From NCBI GenBank assembly GCA_017882425.1, contig JADGPM010000315.1, positions 1 through 32,667 of the forward strand: 32,667 nt of DNA. The letters are read 5' to 3'. Below, one piece after another: positions 1-7,611 of this stretch. This DNA comes from Solirubrobacteraceae bacterium (GTDB lineage: Bacteria > Actinomycetota > Thermoleophilia > Solirubrobacterales > Solirubrobacteraceae). A program made the position numbers and the translations under genes. A model generated the notes under the pieces. That model worked only from the letters and a program-made list of their open reading frames with translations. It had not been told where the DNA came from and did not search any database. Each line of letters opens with the position of its first letter. Positions within the stretch are counted from its first letter, which is position 1.

Positions 1-304
1 ATCAACATCCTTCGTTCATTCCTTCTCGCATGCGTGGCGATCTCGACAGGGATACGGGCTGGTGCCCGGTCAGGAGCGTGCGTGCTCCGGTGGTTCGGCG
101 CTCGGCCCGAGGGCCAGGGTGCGGCGGCCCCTCACGGGGACCGACCGAGCGCCTAGCTAAATCGCCAGGAGGCGGGATAGGCGTAGCCGGAACCGGACAG
201 CGCGGCGCTGATCGCATACGTCGTGGCGCTGTGGGCCCTGCGGCTCATACGCATCGGATTCAAGCACATCGCCCGCCGGCTGTGAAGAACGAGCCCGCCC
301 GCCG
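1..304. other. Gene-less left edge with small hairpins
   Basis: I see no convincing gene here; the open frames are short or are shadows of hisC. Four small perfect hairpins stand in a row: CGGGC/GCCCG (55-68), GGAGC/GCTCC (73-88), CTCG/CGAG (101-111) and CCCC/GGGG (128-139). The stretch lies downstream of hisC, so it could hold its transcript end or a small structured RNA, but none of the hairpins is followed by a T-run. A short plus-strand frame ending with TGA at 283-285 encodes a hydrophobic then basic tail (ALIAYVVALWALRLIRI) but has no normal start codon after an in-frame TAG at 184-186. Confidence 0.4.
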
Positions 305-1402
305 TCAGACGAGGTCGCGCAGGACCGCCAGGAAGCGGGCGTTCTGGCCCTGGGTCCCGAACGACACGCGCAGCCATCCGGCGCGCCCGAGCGCGGCGCC
401 GGAGCGCACGAGGACGCCCGCGGCGGCGAGCCCGGCGAGCACCCGCTGCTCGGTCTCCTCGGTCGTCTCCCCGTCGCGGCGAGGCAGCTCGAACCACGTG
501 AAATTCGCCTGCGAGAGCATCGGCTCGATCCCCAGCTCGCCGAGGCCGTCCTCGAGCTCGACCCGCGCGAGCACGGCACGCTCGACGCGCTCGGCGACGG
601 CGTCCTGGTGGCGCAGCGCCTCGACCGCCGCGGCCTGTGCCGCGGCATTGCAGAAGAACGGCTGACGGACCTGGTTGACCGCCGTCACCGGATCGGGGGA
701 GCCGCACAGCGCGAACCCGATGCGGAGCCCCGCGAGGCCGTAGACCTTGCTGAACGTCCGGAGCAGGACGAGGTTCGAGTGGCGCTCCAGCAGGTCGAGC
801 GTCGCGTCTGGGTCGTCGAGCGTGTTGAACTCGCAGTAGGCCTCGTCGATCAGCACGCAGACGTTGCGCGGCACCTGCTGCACGAAGGCGGCGATGCGAT
901 CACGCGAGACGGCCGTCCCGGTCGGGTTGTTCGGGTTGCAGACGATCACCATCCGCGTCGCGACGGTGATCTGCTCGAGCATCGCATCGAGGTCGTGGAC
1001 ATCGCCTGCGGCCAGCGGCACGCGCACACCCGTGGCGCCGGAGGCGGCCTCGAGGTGCGGGTAGACCGAGAACGACGGCCAGGCGTAGACGAGCTCGGCG
1101 CCGGGCTCGAGCAGTGCCTCGCCGAGCGCCAGCAGGACGTCGCAGGAGCCGTTGCCGATCGCGACGCGCTCCGCCGGGACGCCGTAACGGCCCGACAGCG
1201 CCCCGCGCAGCACGGCGTTCGTCGGGTCCGGGTAGCGGTTGAGACCCCCCAGGACGCGGGTGATCGCCTCGACGACCTGCGGCAGCGGCGGGTCGGGCGA
1301 CTCGTTGGAGGCCAGCTGCGCGACGTCCTCCGGCATCGCGTAGGCGGACGCCGCCGGATAGGACGGGATGCGCTTGACGCGGGAGGAGTATTCGATCGCC
1401 AC
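305..1402 (-). CDS. hisC: Histidinol-phosphate aminotransferase (HisC family)
   Basis: PLP-dependent class I/II aminotransferase of 365 aa, the usual HisC length. HisC exchanges an amino group between glutamate and imidazole-acetol phosphate in histidine synthesis; some family members also transaminate aromatic 2-oxo acids. Visible motifs: substrate-end NESPDPP (33-39), NGSCDVLL (84-91), CNPNNPTGT (155-163), DEAY (186-189), the Schiff-base lysine K219 in TFSKVYGLAGLRIGF and the phosphate-binding R227. The start is GTG at 1400-1402, only 20 bases after the cupin stop, so the gene probably belongs to the aroH-cupin operon. No other his genes are nearby. Its place behind chorismate mutase makes a role in phenylalanine/tyrosine formation plausible (inference). 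Family call is sure; substrate less so. Confidence 0.9.
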   Translation of the reverse strand: MAIEYSSRVKRIPSYPAASAYAMPEDVAQLASNESPDPPLPQVVEAITRVLGGLNRYPDPTNAVLRGALSGRYGVPAERVAIGNGSCDVLLALGEALLEPGAELVYAWPSFSVYPHLEAASGATGVRVPLAAGDVHDLDAMLEQITVATRMVIVCNPNNPTGTAVSRDRIAAFVQQVPRNVCVLIDEAYCEFNTLDDPDATLDLLERHSNLVLLRTFSKVYGLAGLRIGFALCGSPDPVTAVNQVRQPFFCNAAAQAAAVEALRHQDAVAERVERAVLARVELEDGLGELGIEPMLSQANFTWFELPRRDGETTEETEQRVLAGLAAAGVLVRSGAALGRAGWLRVSFGTQGQNARFLAVLRDLV

Positions 1403-1422
1403 GCCAGGGATTGTGCCGCACC

Positions 1423-1845
1423 TCAGTCGATCGGGCCGCCGGCGCGGTGCTCGCCCTCGGGCAGGTGCGCGTCACGGCCCACGTAGCCGCCCCTGCCCCC
1501 GACGATCAGCACGACGGAGTCCTCGTGTGCGACGTTGCGCAGGCGACGCACCGTCGTCGCGGCCACCCGCGCCAGCCCGCCGGGCCCCAGGCGCTGCACC
1601 GTGCCGTCGCCGAACTCCAGCTCGATCAGGCCGGCGTGCACGAAGTACAGCTCCTCCTGCTCGTCGTGGAAGTGGGCGCCGGCCTCGTAGCGCGGCGGCA
1701 GCACGAGCGCATTGACGCCGAACGCCTCGACGCCCAGGGCCTTGCGGATCTTGCGAAAGCCGTAGCCCTCGCCCAGCACGTCCAGCGGAGCGACGGTGTA
1801 CCCGACGCCCTCGACGACCTCTTCGACGATCTGCGGCTCGCTCAC
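1423..1845 (-). CDS. Small single-domain cupin protein
   Basis: A 140-aa cupin beta-barrel protein, probably cytosolic. The first cupin motif is clear: GAHFHDEQEELYFVHAG (56-72), with metal-ligand candidates H58, H60 and E64/E65. In the second motif the usual histidine is absent and the segment reads TTVRRLRNV (97-105), so the metal site may be incomplete or use another ligand. The start is GTG at 1843-1845, overlapping the aroH stop as GTGA, with GGAGAG six bases upstream; a longer frame to 1989 would lie inside aroH and has no such support. The function is unknown: the fold includes isomerases, dioxygenases and sugar- or ligand-binding proteins. Its position between chorismate mutase and an aminotransferase suggests a link to aromatic metabolism, but that is only inference. 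Confidence 0.85.
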   Translation of the reverse strand: MSEPQIVEEVVEGVGYTVAPLDVLGEGYGFRKIRKALGVEAFGVNALVLPPRYEAGAHFHDEQEELYFVHAGLIELEFGDGTVQRLGPGGLARVAATTVRRLRNVAHEDSVVLIVGGRGGYVGRDAHLPEGEHRAGGPID

Positions 1846-2222
1846 TGGGCACTCTCCAGGTCGGTGCGCAGGGCTCGCGCCTCGCGCAGGTAGACGTGGC
1901 GCGGCTCGTGCGCCGCATCGGCGTGGTACTGCATCAGGACACGGATCACGCGCGCCATCGCACCGGGCACGTCGATCTCGCGCACGCACAGCAGCGGGAC
2001 GCGCTCGAAGCCGATCGCGCGCGCCGCGACGGCCGGGAACTCGGCGTCCAGGTCGGCGGTCATCGTGAAGATGCAGTTGACGACGTCGTCCGGCGTCAGC
2101 GCGTTGCGATCGAGCAGCTCGCGCATCAGCTCGGTCGTGGCGGCGAGGATCGCCTCGCGGTCGTTCTCGTCGACGGTGATCGCGCCGCGCAGGGCGAAGA
2201 GACGCATGGCGCGCGGCATCAT
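1842..2222 (-). CDS. aroH: Chorismate mutase, AroH class
   Basis: Monofunctional chorismate mutase of the small trimeric AroH type (126 aa; the Bacillus subtilis enzyme has 127). It converts chorismate to prephenate, the branch step to phenylalanine and tyrosine. By alignment from memory with B. subtilis AroH the key residues are kept: R12 in LRGAITV (R7 there), E82 in REIDVPG (E78), R94 in IRVLMQY (R90) and Y111 in RHVYLREA (Y108). Two ATGs stand side by side at the start (2217-2222); the first lies one base after the rluB stop. The 3' end overlaps the cupin start. It is probably cotranscribed with rluB, the cupin and hisC. No periplasmic signal is seen, so it acts in the cytosol. Confidence 0.95.
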   Translation of the reverse strand: MMPRAMRLFALRGAITVDENDREAILAATTELMRELLDRNALTPDDVVNCIFTMTADLDAEFPAVAARAIGFERVPLLCVREIDVPGAMARVIRVLMQYHADAAHEPRHVYLREARALRTDLESAQ

Positions 2223-2223
2223 G

Positions 2224-2946
2224 TCACTTCGACGGCTCGCCGCCGGAGGCCGCGCGCAGCGACTCGATCTCCTTCGGCGTCAGGCGCCGCGACGCGCCCT
2301 CGCGCAGCGGCCCGAGCTCGAGCGGGCCGAAGCGCACGCGCCGCAGCTCGCGCACGGGGTGCCCGAGCGCCTCGCACATGCGGCGCACCTGTCGCTTGCG
2401 CCCCTCGCGGATCGTGATCTCGAGCTCGTGGTTGGCCAGGCGCTTGACGCTCGCCGGCGCGGTGCGCCCGTCGTCGAGCTCGACGCCCTCGCGCAGCCGG
2501 CGCACGACGCCGTCGCGCAGCGACGGGCCGCCGACCGTGACGCGGTAGGTCTTGGGCACCTCGAAGCGCGGGTGGGTGAGCTTGTGCGCCAGGTCGCCGT
2601 CGTCGGTCAGGAGGATCAGGCCCGTCGAGTCGGCGTCGAGCCGGCCGATCGGGTAGAGCCGGCGCGAGCCCGGGGCGCGCACCAGGTCGACGACGGTCTG
2701 GCGCCCGTGGGTGTCGGCCGCCGTCGAGACGACGCCGTGGGGCTTGTTCAGCGCGTAGACGACGCGCACGGCGGAGATCGAGCCGACGCGCTCGCCGTCG
2801 AGCTCGATGCGCTCGCTGCCGGTGACGTCGCGCGCGGGGTCGGTGACGACCGCCCCGTCGACGGTGATGCGGCCGTCGAAGACGAGCTCCTCGGCCGCGC
2901 GGCGGGAGGCGACGCCCGCGTGGGCCAGATGCTTTGCGAGACGCAT
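2224..2946 (-). CDS. rluB: 23S/16S rRNA pseudouridine synthase, RluB/RsuA family
   Basis: A 240-aa pseudouridine synthase of the RsuA/RluB/RluE/RluF group, which isomerises a specific uridine in ribosomal RNA. An N-terminal S4 RNA-binding domain (1-60, MRLAKHLAHAGVASRRAAEE) is followed by the catalytic domain with GRLDADSTGLILLT, where D104 is the expected nucleophile. The C-terminal part keeps EGRKRQVRRM and the conserved VRELRRVRFG stretch. I start it at ATG 2944-2946 because the S4 domain begins exactly there; the open frame extends upstream but overlaps the divergent rlmN. In many Gram-positive genomes rluB follows scpA-scpB; here an inverted rlmN lies in between. RluB (23S U2605-type) is the likeliest identity, but RsuA-like specificity cannot be excluded. 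Confidence 0.92.
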   Translation of the reverse strand: MRLAKHLAHAGVASRRAAEELVFDGRITVDGAVVTDPARDVTGSERIELDGERVGSISAVRVVYALNKPHGVVSTAADTHGRQTVVDLVRAPGSRRLYPIGRLDADSTGLILLTDDGDLAHKLTHPRFEVPKTYRVTVGGPSLRDGVVRRLREGVELDDGRTAPASVKRLANHELEITIREGRKRQVRRMCEALGHPVRELRRVRFGPLELGPLREGASRRLTPKEIESLRAASGGEPSK

Positions 2947-2955
2947 GACCCTGCC

Positions 2956-2961
2956 ACCATA
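2956..2961 (-). promoter_or_regulatory. Possible -10 element of rluB
   Basis: On the minus strand TATGGT (TAnnnT type) lies nine bases before the rluB ATG, in a divergent gap of only 25 bp to rlmN. That spacing would place transcription start at or beside the start codon, giving a leaderless message. No good -35 box is seen. The call is tentative. Confidence 0.3.
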
Positions 2962-2971
2962 GGAGACCGTC

Positions 2972-3961
2972 ATGGATCTCGACCTCCTCCAGAGCACGCT
3001 CGACGCCGAGGGCCAGCCGGCGTACCGCGCGCGCCAGGCCTGGGCCTGGCAGGCGCGTGGCGTCCGCGACTGGGACGCGATGTCCGACCTCCCCGAGGCC
3101 CTGCGCGAGCGCCTGTCGGACGCCGTGCCGTTCTCGACGCTGACGCTCGAGCACGAGGCCACGAGCCAGGACGGCACCGTGAAGGCGCTGTTCCGCACCC
3201 ACGACGGGCGCCCGGTCGAGGCCGTCCTGATGCGCTACAAGGACGGCCGTCACTCGCTCTGCGTGTCCTCGCAGTCCGGCTGCCCGCTGACCTGCACGTT
3301 CTGCGCGACCGGCGCGATGAAGTTCGGCCGCAACCTCACCGCGTGGGAGATCGTCGACCAGGCGCTGCACTTCCGGCGCATGTCGAAGGTCGACCACTGC
3401 GTCTTCATGGGCATGGGCGAGCCGATGATGAACCTCGACCACGTCCTCGCCGCGTGCCGGCGGCTGCCGGACCTGGGGATCACGAACCGGCGCACGGCGA
3501 TCTCCACGGTCGGCTGGCTGCCCGGGATCGACGCGCTCGCAGAGCAGGACATGCCGCTGCGCCTGGCGCTCTCCCTGCACGCGCCCGACGAGGATCTGCG
3601 CAGCAGGATCATGCCGGTCAACGAGCGCTGGCCGATGGAGGACGTGCTCGCGGCCTGCGAGCGCTACTACGAGGCCAAGCGCCGGATGATCTTCATCGAG
3701 TACGTGATGCTCGGCGGCGTCAACGACCGCTACGAGCAGGCTCTCGCGCTGACGAAGCTGCTCGACCGCAAGAAGTTCAAGGTCAACCTGATCCCCTACA
3801 ACCCGACCGACTCGATCTACGACGGTTCGACGCGCGAGGCGATCGGGGCCTTCAAGGCGGTCCTCGACAAGGCCGGCTTCAACGCCACCGTCCGGCTCAC
3901 CCGTGGGCGCGACATCGACGCCGCCTGCGGCCAGCTCGCGGCGAAGGCGCTGGCGGGCTGA
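2972..3961 (+). CDS. rlmN: Dual-specificity RNA (adenine-C2) methyltransferase RlmN
   Basis: Radical SAM methyltransferase of 329 aa that methylates C2 of A2503 in 23S rRNA and, in well-studied members, A37 of some tRNAs. The [4Fe-4S] motif CPLTCTFC gives C104, C108 and C111. The two mechanistic cysteines of RlmN are also present: C97 in SLCVSSQ and C319 in RGRDIDAACGQL. The latter accepts the methyl group and separates RlmN/Cfr-type enzymes from other radical SAM proteins. The SAM-binding GMGEPMMN is at 147-154. Start is ATG with AGGAG six bases upstream. It is head to head with rluB and converges on scpB with a three-base gap. The fit to RlmN rather than Cfr is good in length and in the C-terminal DIDAACGQL motif. 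Confidence 0.95.
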   Translation: MDLDLLQSTLDAEGQPAYRARQAWAWQARGVRDWDAMSDLPEALRERLSDAVPFSTLTLEHEATSQDGTVKALFRTHDGRPVEAVLMRYKDGRHSLCVSSQSGCPLTCTFCATGAMKFGRNLTAWEIVDQALHFRRMSKVDHCVFMGMGEPMMNLDHVLAACRRLPDLGITNRRTAISTVGWLPGIDALAEQDMPLRLALSLHAPDEDLRSRIMPVNERWPMEDVLAACERYYEAKRRMIFIEYVMLGGVNDRYEQALALTKLLDRKKFKVNLIPYNPTDSIYDGSTREAIGAFKAVLDKAGFNATVRLTRGRDIDAACGQLAAKALAG

Positions 3962-3981
3962 CGCTCAGAACTCGCTGAGCG
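3962..3981. terminator. Hairpin between convergent rlmN and scpB
   Basis: CGCTCAG, a six-base loop and CTGAGCG form a perfect 7-bp stem starting one base after the rlmN stop and covering the scpB stop codon. There is no T-run. As the two genes converge with three bases between them, it may serve as a bidirectional terminator. Confidence 0.45.
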
Positions 3982-4594
3982 CCGCCGCGTCCTCGGCGGG
4001 CTGCTGCTGGGGGGCGGCCGCCGGCCCGCCGGACCGGGCCTCGCCCGCGCGGACGAGCCGTTCGCGCAGGTCGGCCTCCTCGTCGGGCGTCGGGTCCCAC
4101 TGCTCGGTCGCCGGCAGTTCGCTGAGCGAGCCGAGGCCGAAGAGCTTCAGGAACAGCGCCGTCGTGCGGTAGAGCACGGCGCCGAACTGCGAGCGCCCGG
4201 ACTCCTCGATCAGGCCGCGCTCGAGCAGCGTGCCGGCCGCCGAATCGGCGCTGACGCCGCGGATCCGCGTGATCTCCGGGCGCGAGACGGGCTGCAGGTA
4301 GGCGACGATCGCGAGCGTCTCGGCCTGCGCCGGCGTCAGCGGCGGGGTGCGCGGTCTGGCGAGCAGGCGCCGCGCGGCATCCTCGGTCTCCGGCGCCGTC
4401 GTCAGCGTCCAGCCGCCGGCGAGCTCGCGCACCACGAGGCCGCGCTCACCGGGCGCGAACGCGACCGCCAGCTCCTCGAGCGCGGCCGCCAGCTCGTCGG
4501 CCGAGCAGCCCGCGGCCTCGATGAGGTCCAGCGGCGCGACGGGCTCCGGGCTGAGGAACAGCAGCGCCTCGACGGTGCGGGCGAGCGGGCTCAT
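3965..4594 (-). CDS. scpB: Segregation and condensation protein B
   Basis: ScpB, 209 aa, a kleisin-partner subunit of the SMC-ScpA-ScpB complex that compacts and segregates the chromosome. The N-terminus MSPLARTVEALLFLSPEP is typical, followed by tandem winged-helix domains (about 1-80 and 85-165), including the family stretch TPAQAETLAIVAYLQPVSR (113-131), IRGVSAD (135-141) and GLIEESGRS. The C-terminal tail after about residue 170 is low-complexity and acidic/Ala-Pro-rich. The ATG overlaps the scpA stop as ATGA, so translation is probably coupled. The gene ends the trpS-MFS-scpA-scpB run and converges on rlmN. Confidence 0.95.
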   Translation of the reverse strand: MSPLARTVEALLFLSPEPVAPLDLIEAAGCSADELAAALEELAVAFAPGERGLVVRELAGGWTLTTAPETEDAARRLLARPRTPPLTPAQAETLAIVAYLQPVSRPEITRIRGVSADSAAGTLLERGLIEESGRSQFGAVLYRTTALFLKLFGLGSLSELPATEQWDPTPDEEADLRERLVRAGEARSGGPAAAPQQQPAEDAAALSEF

Positions 4595-5355
4595 GCCGCA
4601 CCCCCCAGCGCGCGCAGCGCCACCGGCCCGCGCGCCACCGGCGCGATCGCGATCGGCCCGAACGGCTGGTCCTGCATCCAGGTCGCCTCACCCTGCTTGT
4701 AGAGCTCGAGCAGCGCGAACAGCGTGACGGCGACCGTCATGCGGTCCGCGCCCGCGACGGCGTCGTCGAACGAGAGCCCGCCGCGGCGCAGCAGCGCGCG
4801 CAGGTGCGTCAGGCGCTCGGCGACGGTCACGCGGGGGATCGCCAGGTGCCCGAGGTTGATCGGCGGCGGGACGCGCAGCAGGCCGCCGATCGCGGCGCCC
4901 AGCTGGGCCGGGTCGTAGACGGCGGCCGACTGGTCCAGCGCGACGCGGCGCAGGAACCCGGGCAGCGGCGCCGCCCGGAAGCGATGGCCGTCCTCGTCGG
5001 CGAGCCGATCGGAGAGGTACTCGGCCGCGTGGCGGTAGCGGCGCGCCTCGAGCATGCGCGCGAGCAGCTCCTCGGCGGCCTCGCCCGGCTCGAGGTCCTC
5101 GAACAGGTCCGCGTCGTCGCTGGGCAGCATGAGCCGCGACTTCAGCTCCAGCAGCGCGGCGATCAGGACCAGGAACTCGGTCGCCACCTCGAGGTCGAGC
5201 TCACCGCGCGCCTCGAGCACGTCGAGGTAGGAGACGACGACGTCGGCCAGCTCGACCTCGAGCAGGTCGACCTCCTCGCGCAGGACGAGCGTCAGGAGCA
5301 GGTCGAACGGACCTGTGAAGACCTCGAGGTCGAGCTCCAGCTCGGCGACGATCAC
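4591..5355 (-). CDS. scpA: Segregation and condensation protein A (kleisin)
   Basis: ScpA, about 254 aa, the kleisin that bridges SMC heads. The N-terminal family signature is clear: EVFTGPFDLLLTLV, followed by an acidic helix (VDLLEVELADVVVSYLDVL) that contacts the SMC neck, then ATEFLVLIAALLELKSRLMLP. The C-terminal winged helix with SFDDAVAGADRMTVAVTLFALLELYKQGE contacts the SMC cap. The start is taken as GTG 5353-5355, overlapping the stop of the MFS gene as GTGA; the upstream ribosome-binding site is weak, which fits coupled translation. scpB follows with an ATGA overlap. Longer open reading upstream is a shadow of the transporter gene. Confidence 0.93.
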   Translation of the reverse strand: MIVAELELDLEVFTGPFDLLLTLVLREEVDLLEVELADVVVSYLDVLEARGELDLEVATEFLVLIAALLELKSRLMLPSDDADLFEDLEPGEAAEELLARMLEARRYRHAAEYLSDRLADEDGHRFRAAPLPGFLRRVALDQSAAVYDPAQLGAAIGGLLRVPPPINLGHLAIPRVTVAERLTHLRALLRRGGLSFDDAVAGADRMTVAVTLFALLELYKQGEATWMQDQPFGPIAIAPVARGPVALRALGGAA

Positions 5356-6506
5356 GCGCTGGAACGTAGCGGTCGCGCCGGTCGGTAGGCCATCGCCGCA
5401 ACGCCCGTCCCAAGGCACAGCAGCGCTGCGAGCCCGTAGGGCAGCCAGTCGCCCACCGATTGGGCCATCGCGCCGCCGCCGGCCGAGCCGATCGCGACGC
5501 CACCGGCCCACGCGACGTTGTTGAACGCGAACGCCCAGCCCTGGTCGACGTCGAGCACTTCGGCGCGGCCGGCGACGAGCGTCCCGCCGGGCACCCACAG
5601 CGACCCGAGCGCCACGCCGGCAACGGTCAGCACGAGCGCCAGCCCGACCACCGTCGCCGGCAGCGCCAGCAGCGCAAGGCCGGCGGCCGCGCCGATCGTG
5701 CCGACGCGCACGATCACGAGCGCGCCGCGCCGGTCCGCGATCCGCCCCACGACGGGGCTGACCAGCGCCTCGAAGAACGCAGCGACGAAGAAGATCAGGC
5801 CGATCGCCAGCGCGGTCGCGCCCAGGACGTCCAGCCGCAGCGGCACGAGCACCTCGATGACGCCGAAGCAGATCGACGGCATGACCGTCAGCCACAGCGC
5901 GATCCGGAAGCGCCGGTCGCGCAGGATCGCCGAGGGCGGCGATCCCGCCTCGACCAGCGCGCCGGCGCCGTGCGGCGTGTTCAGCACGAACACGGCGAGC
6001 ACGATCCCGAGCACGGCCGCCCCGGCGAACGCGGCCTCGCGGCCGATCTGCGTCGCCAGCGAGCCCAGCGCCGGGCCGAACTGCGCCCCGAAGATGCCGG
6101 CACCGATCGCCAGCCCGAGCGCCTCGCCGCGGCGCTCGCGCTCGGTCTCCTGGGCGATCCAGGCGAGGCCGGCCGTCCAGGAGCACGCGCCGCCGAGGCC
6201 CTGGATGAAGCGCGCGACGTCCAGAGCGGGCAGCGACTGCGCGAACGCGAACGCCAGCCCTGCCGTCGACATCAGCGCCAGGCCGGCCAGGACCGCCGTG
6301 CGCGCCCCGAAGCGCGCCGCCGCCCAGCCGCCGGGGATCGCGCCGAAGAACGTCCCGAGCGCATAGGCGCCGACGAGCACACCCGCATCGCCCTTCGTCA
6401 GCCCGAGGTCGTGATGGAGCGAGGGCAGCAGCGGCGCGAGCGCCGCGTAGAACATCGTGTCGACGAGGATGACCGCGCCGACCAGGAAGAGCAGCGAGCG
6501 CCGCAT
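5352..6506 (-). CDS. Major facilitator superfamily transporter
   Basis: A 384-aa MFS permease with about 12 predicted membrane helices, beginning at MRRSLLFLVGAVILVDTMFY. MFS hallmarks: GGWAAARFGARTAVLAG between helices 2 and 3, an equivalent GRIADRRGALVIVRVG in the second half, and a helix-5-like GLAIGAGIFGAQFGPALG resembling drug/proton antiporters. The substrate cannot be read from sequence; a drug or small-molecule efflux role is the usual annotation. Start is ATG 6504-6506, 11 bases after the trpS stop, and the 3' end overlaps scpA, so it is embedded in a housekeeping operon. This placement between trpS and scpA is unusual to my knowledge. Confidence 0.85.
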   Translation of the reverse strand: MRRSLLFLVGAVILVDTMFYAALAPLLPSLHHDLGLTKGDAGVLVGAYALGTFFGAIPGGWAAARFGARTAVLAGLALMSTAGLAFAFAQSLPALDVARFIQGLGGACSWTAGLAWIAQETERERRGEALGLAIGAGIFGAQFGPALGSLATQIGREAAFAGAAVLGIVLAVFVLNTPHGAGALVEAGSPPSAILRDRRFRIALWLTVMPSICFGVIEVLVPLRLDVLGATALAIGLIFFVAAFFEALVSPVVGRIADRRGALVIVRVGTIGAAAGLALLALPATVVGLALVLTVAGVALGSLWVPGGTLVAGRAEVLDVDQGWAFAFNNVAWAGGVAIGSAGGGAMAQSVGDWLPYGLAALLCLGTGVAAMAYRPARPLRSSA

Positions 6507-6517
6507 GCCGCCCGCCC

Positions 6518-7531
6518 TCAGACGACGGGGCCGACGCCCATCGCGCGGCGTACGTCCGCGAGCGTGTCCGCCGCGATCGCGCTCGCCCGATCGGCGCCGC
6601 GGCCGAGGACGCCCTCGAGGTGCGCCTCGTCGGCGCGCAGCGCCTCGTAGCGCTCGCGCACCGGCGTCAGCAGCTCGATCACGCCCGCCGCGACGGCGGC
6701 CTTCAGGTCCCCGTAGCCGCGCGCATCGGCCAGCGACGCCACGACCTCGTCGGGGGTGACCCCGCGGCACACGGCGAGGATGTCGATGAGGTTGGTGACG
6801 CCCGGCTTGTCGGGCCCGCGGCGGATCTCGTTCTCCGAGTCGGTCACCGCGCGCTTGAACTTCTTCTCGATCGTCGCGGGGTCGTCGAGCACGTACAGCG
6901 TCCCCTCCCCGGAGCCGCCCGTCGTCGACATCTTCTTGGCGGGCTCCTGGAGGTCCATGATCTTCGCGCCGATCTCCGGGATCCGGTGCCCAGGCGCCAC
7001 CAGCACCTCGCGGCCGGCGCCGAAGCGCGCATTGAAGCGGTCGGCGATGTCGCGCATCAGCTCGATGTGCTGGCGCTGGTCCTCGCCGACGGGCACCTCC
7101 GTCGCGCGGTAGGCGAGGACGTCCGCGGCCTGGAGCACCGGGTACAGGAAGAGGCCTGCGGAGACGAGCTCGCGCTGGGCGGCCGACTTCTCCTTGAACT
7201 GGTGCATGCGGTTGAGGTCACCGTGCGCGGTGACCGAGGACAGCAGCCAGCACAGCTCGGCGTGCTCGAGCACGTCGCCCTGGCGGAAGAACACGCAGCG
7301 GTCGGGATCCAATCCGGAGGCGAGCAGGATCGCCGCTGTGTCGTAGAGGCGCTCGCGGAGCACCGCGGGCTCGTACGGCACGGTCGTGGCGTGCAGGTCC
7401 ACGATGCAGTAGATCGCGAGATCACCGGCGGTGTGCGTGCGCTCCTGACCCTCGACGTAGTGGCGGATCGCGCCGATGTAGTTGCCCAGGTGCTTGCGCC
7501 CTGTGGGCTGGATGCCGGAGAAGATGCGCAC
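6518..7531 (-). CDS. trpS: Tryptophanyl-tRNA synthetase
   Basis: Class Ic aminoacyl-tRNA synthetase of 337 aa, full length for TrpRS, charging tRNA-Trp in the cytosol. The HIGH-type motif is GIQPTGRKHLGNYIGA (6-21) and the KMSKS-type loop is KKMSTTGG (199-206). Also visible are DLHATTVPYEP, the DQRQHIELMRDIADRFN tract that recognises tryptophan and adenylate in this family, and the C-terminal RYEALRADEAHLEGVL helix. The start is GTG at 7529-7531, close to the first motif as usual. It is the first gene of the trpS-MFS-scpA-scpB run and is divergent from the large protease gene. With only 77 bp upstream there is no room for a T-box leader. Confidence 0.97.
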   Translation of the reverse strand: MRIFSGIQPTGRKHLGNYIGAIRHYVEGQERTHTAGDLAIYCIVDLHATTVPYEPAVLRERLYDTAAILLASGLDPDRCVFFRQGDVLEHAELCWLLSSVTAHGDLNRMHQFKEKSAAQRELVSAGLFLYPVLQAADVLAYRATEVPVGEDQRQHIELMRDIADRFNARFGAGREVLVAPGHRIPEIGAKIMDLQEPAKKMSTTGGSGEGTLYVLDDPATIEKKFKRAVTDSENEIRRGPDKPGVTNLIDILAVCRGVTPDEVVASLADARGYGDLKAAVAAGVIELLTPVRERYEALRADEAHLEGVLGRGADRASAIAADTLADVRRAMGVGPVV

Positions 7532-7540
7532 GGGCGCCGG

Positions 7541-7546
7541 AGGCTA
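7541..7546 (-). promoter_or_regulatory. Possible -10 element of trpS
   Basis: The minus strand reads GCTAGCCTC with TAGCCT nine bases before the trpS GTG. The same nine bases precede gcvT at almost the same distance. No -35 box stands at 16-18 bp. If real, the transcript is leaderless or nearly so. Confidence 0.3.
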
Positions 7547-7611
7547 GCCGGTGGGAGTCCTGGACGATCCTCAAGGTCCGGCGGGAACCTGCCGATACGC
7601 GCGGGGTAGTG

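Noticed and set aside
187-285. Short plus-strand frame ending with a hydrophobic, basic tail
   Set aside because: After the in-frame TAG at 184-186 there is no ATG, and the only GTG leaves 20 residues; the AGGAGG at 170-175 has no start codon at the right distance.
7532-7608. T-box or trp leader before trpS
   Set aside because: The gap is only 77 bases, lacks a T-box sequence and has no Trp-rich leader peptide.
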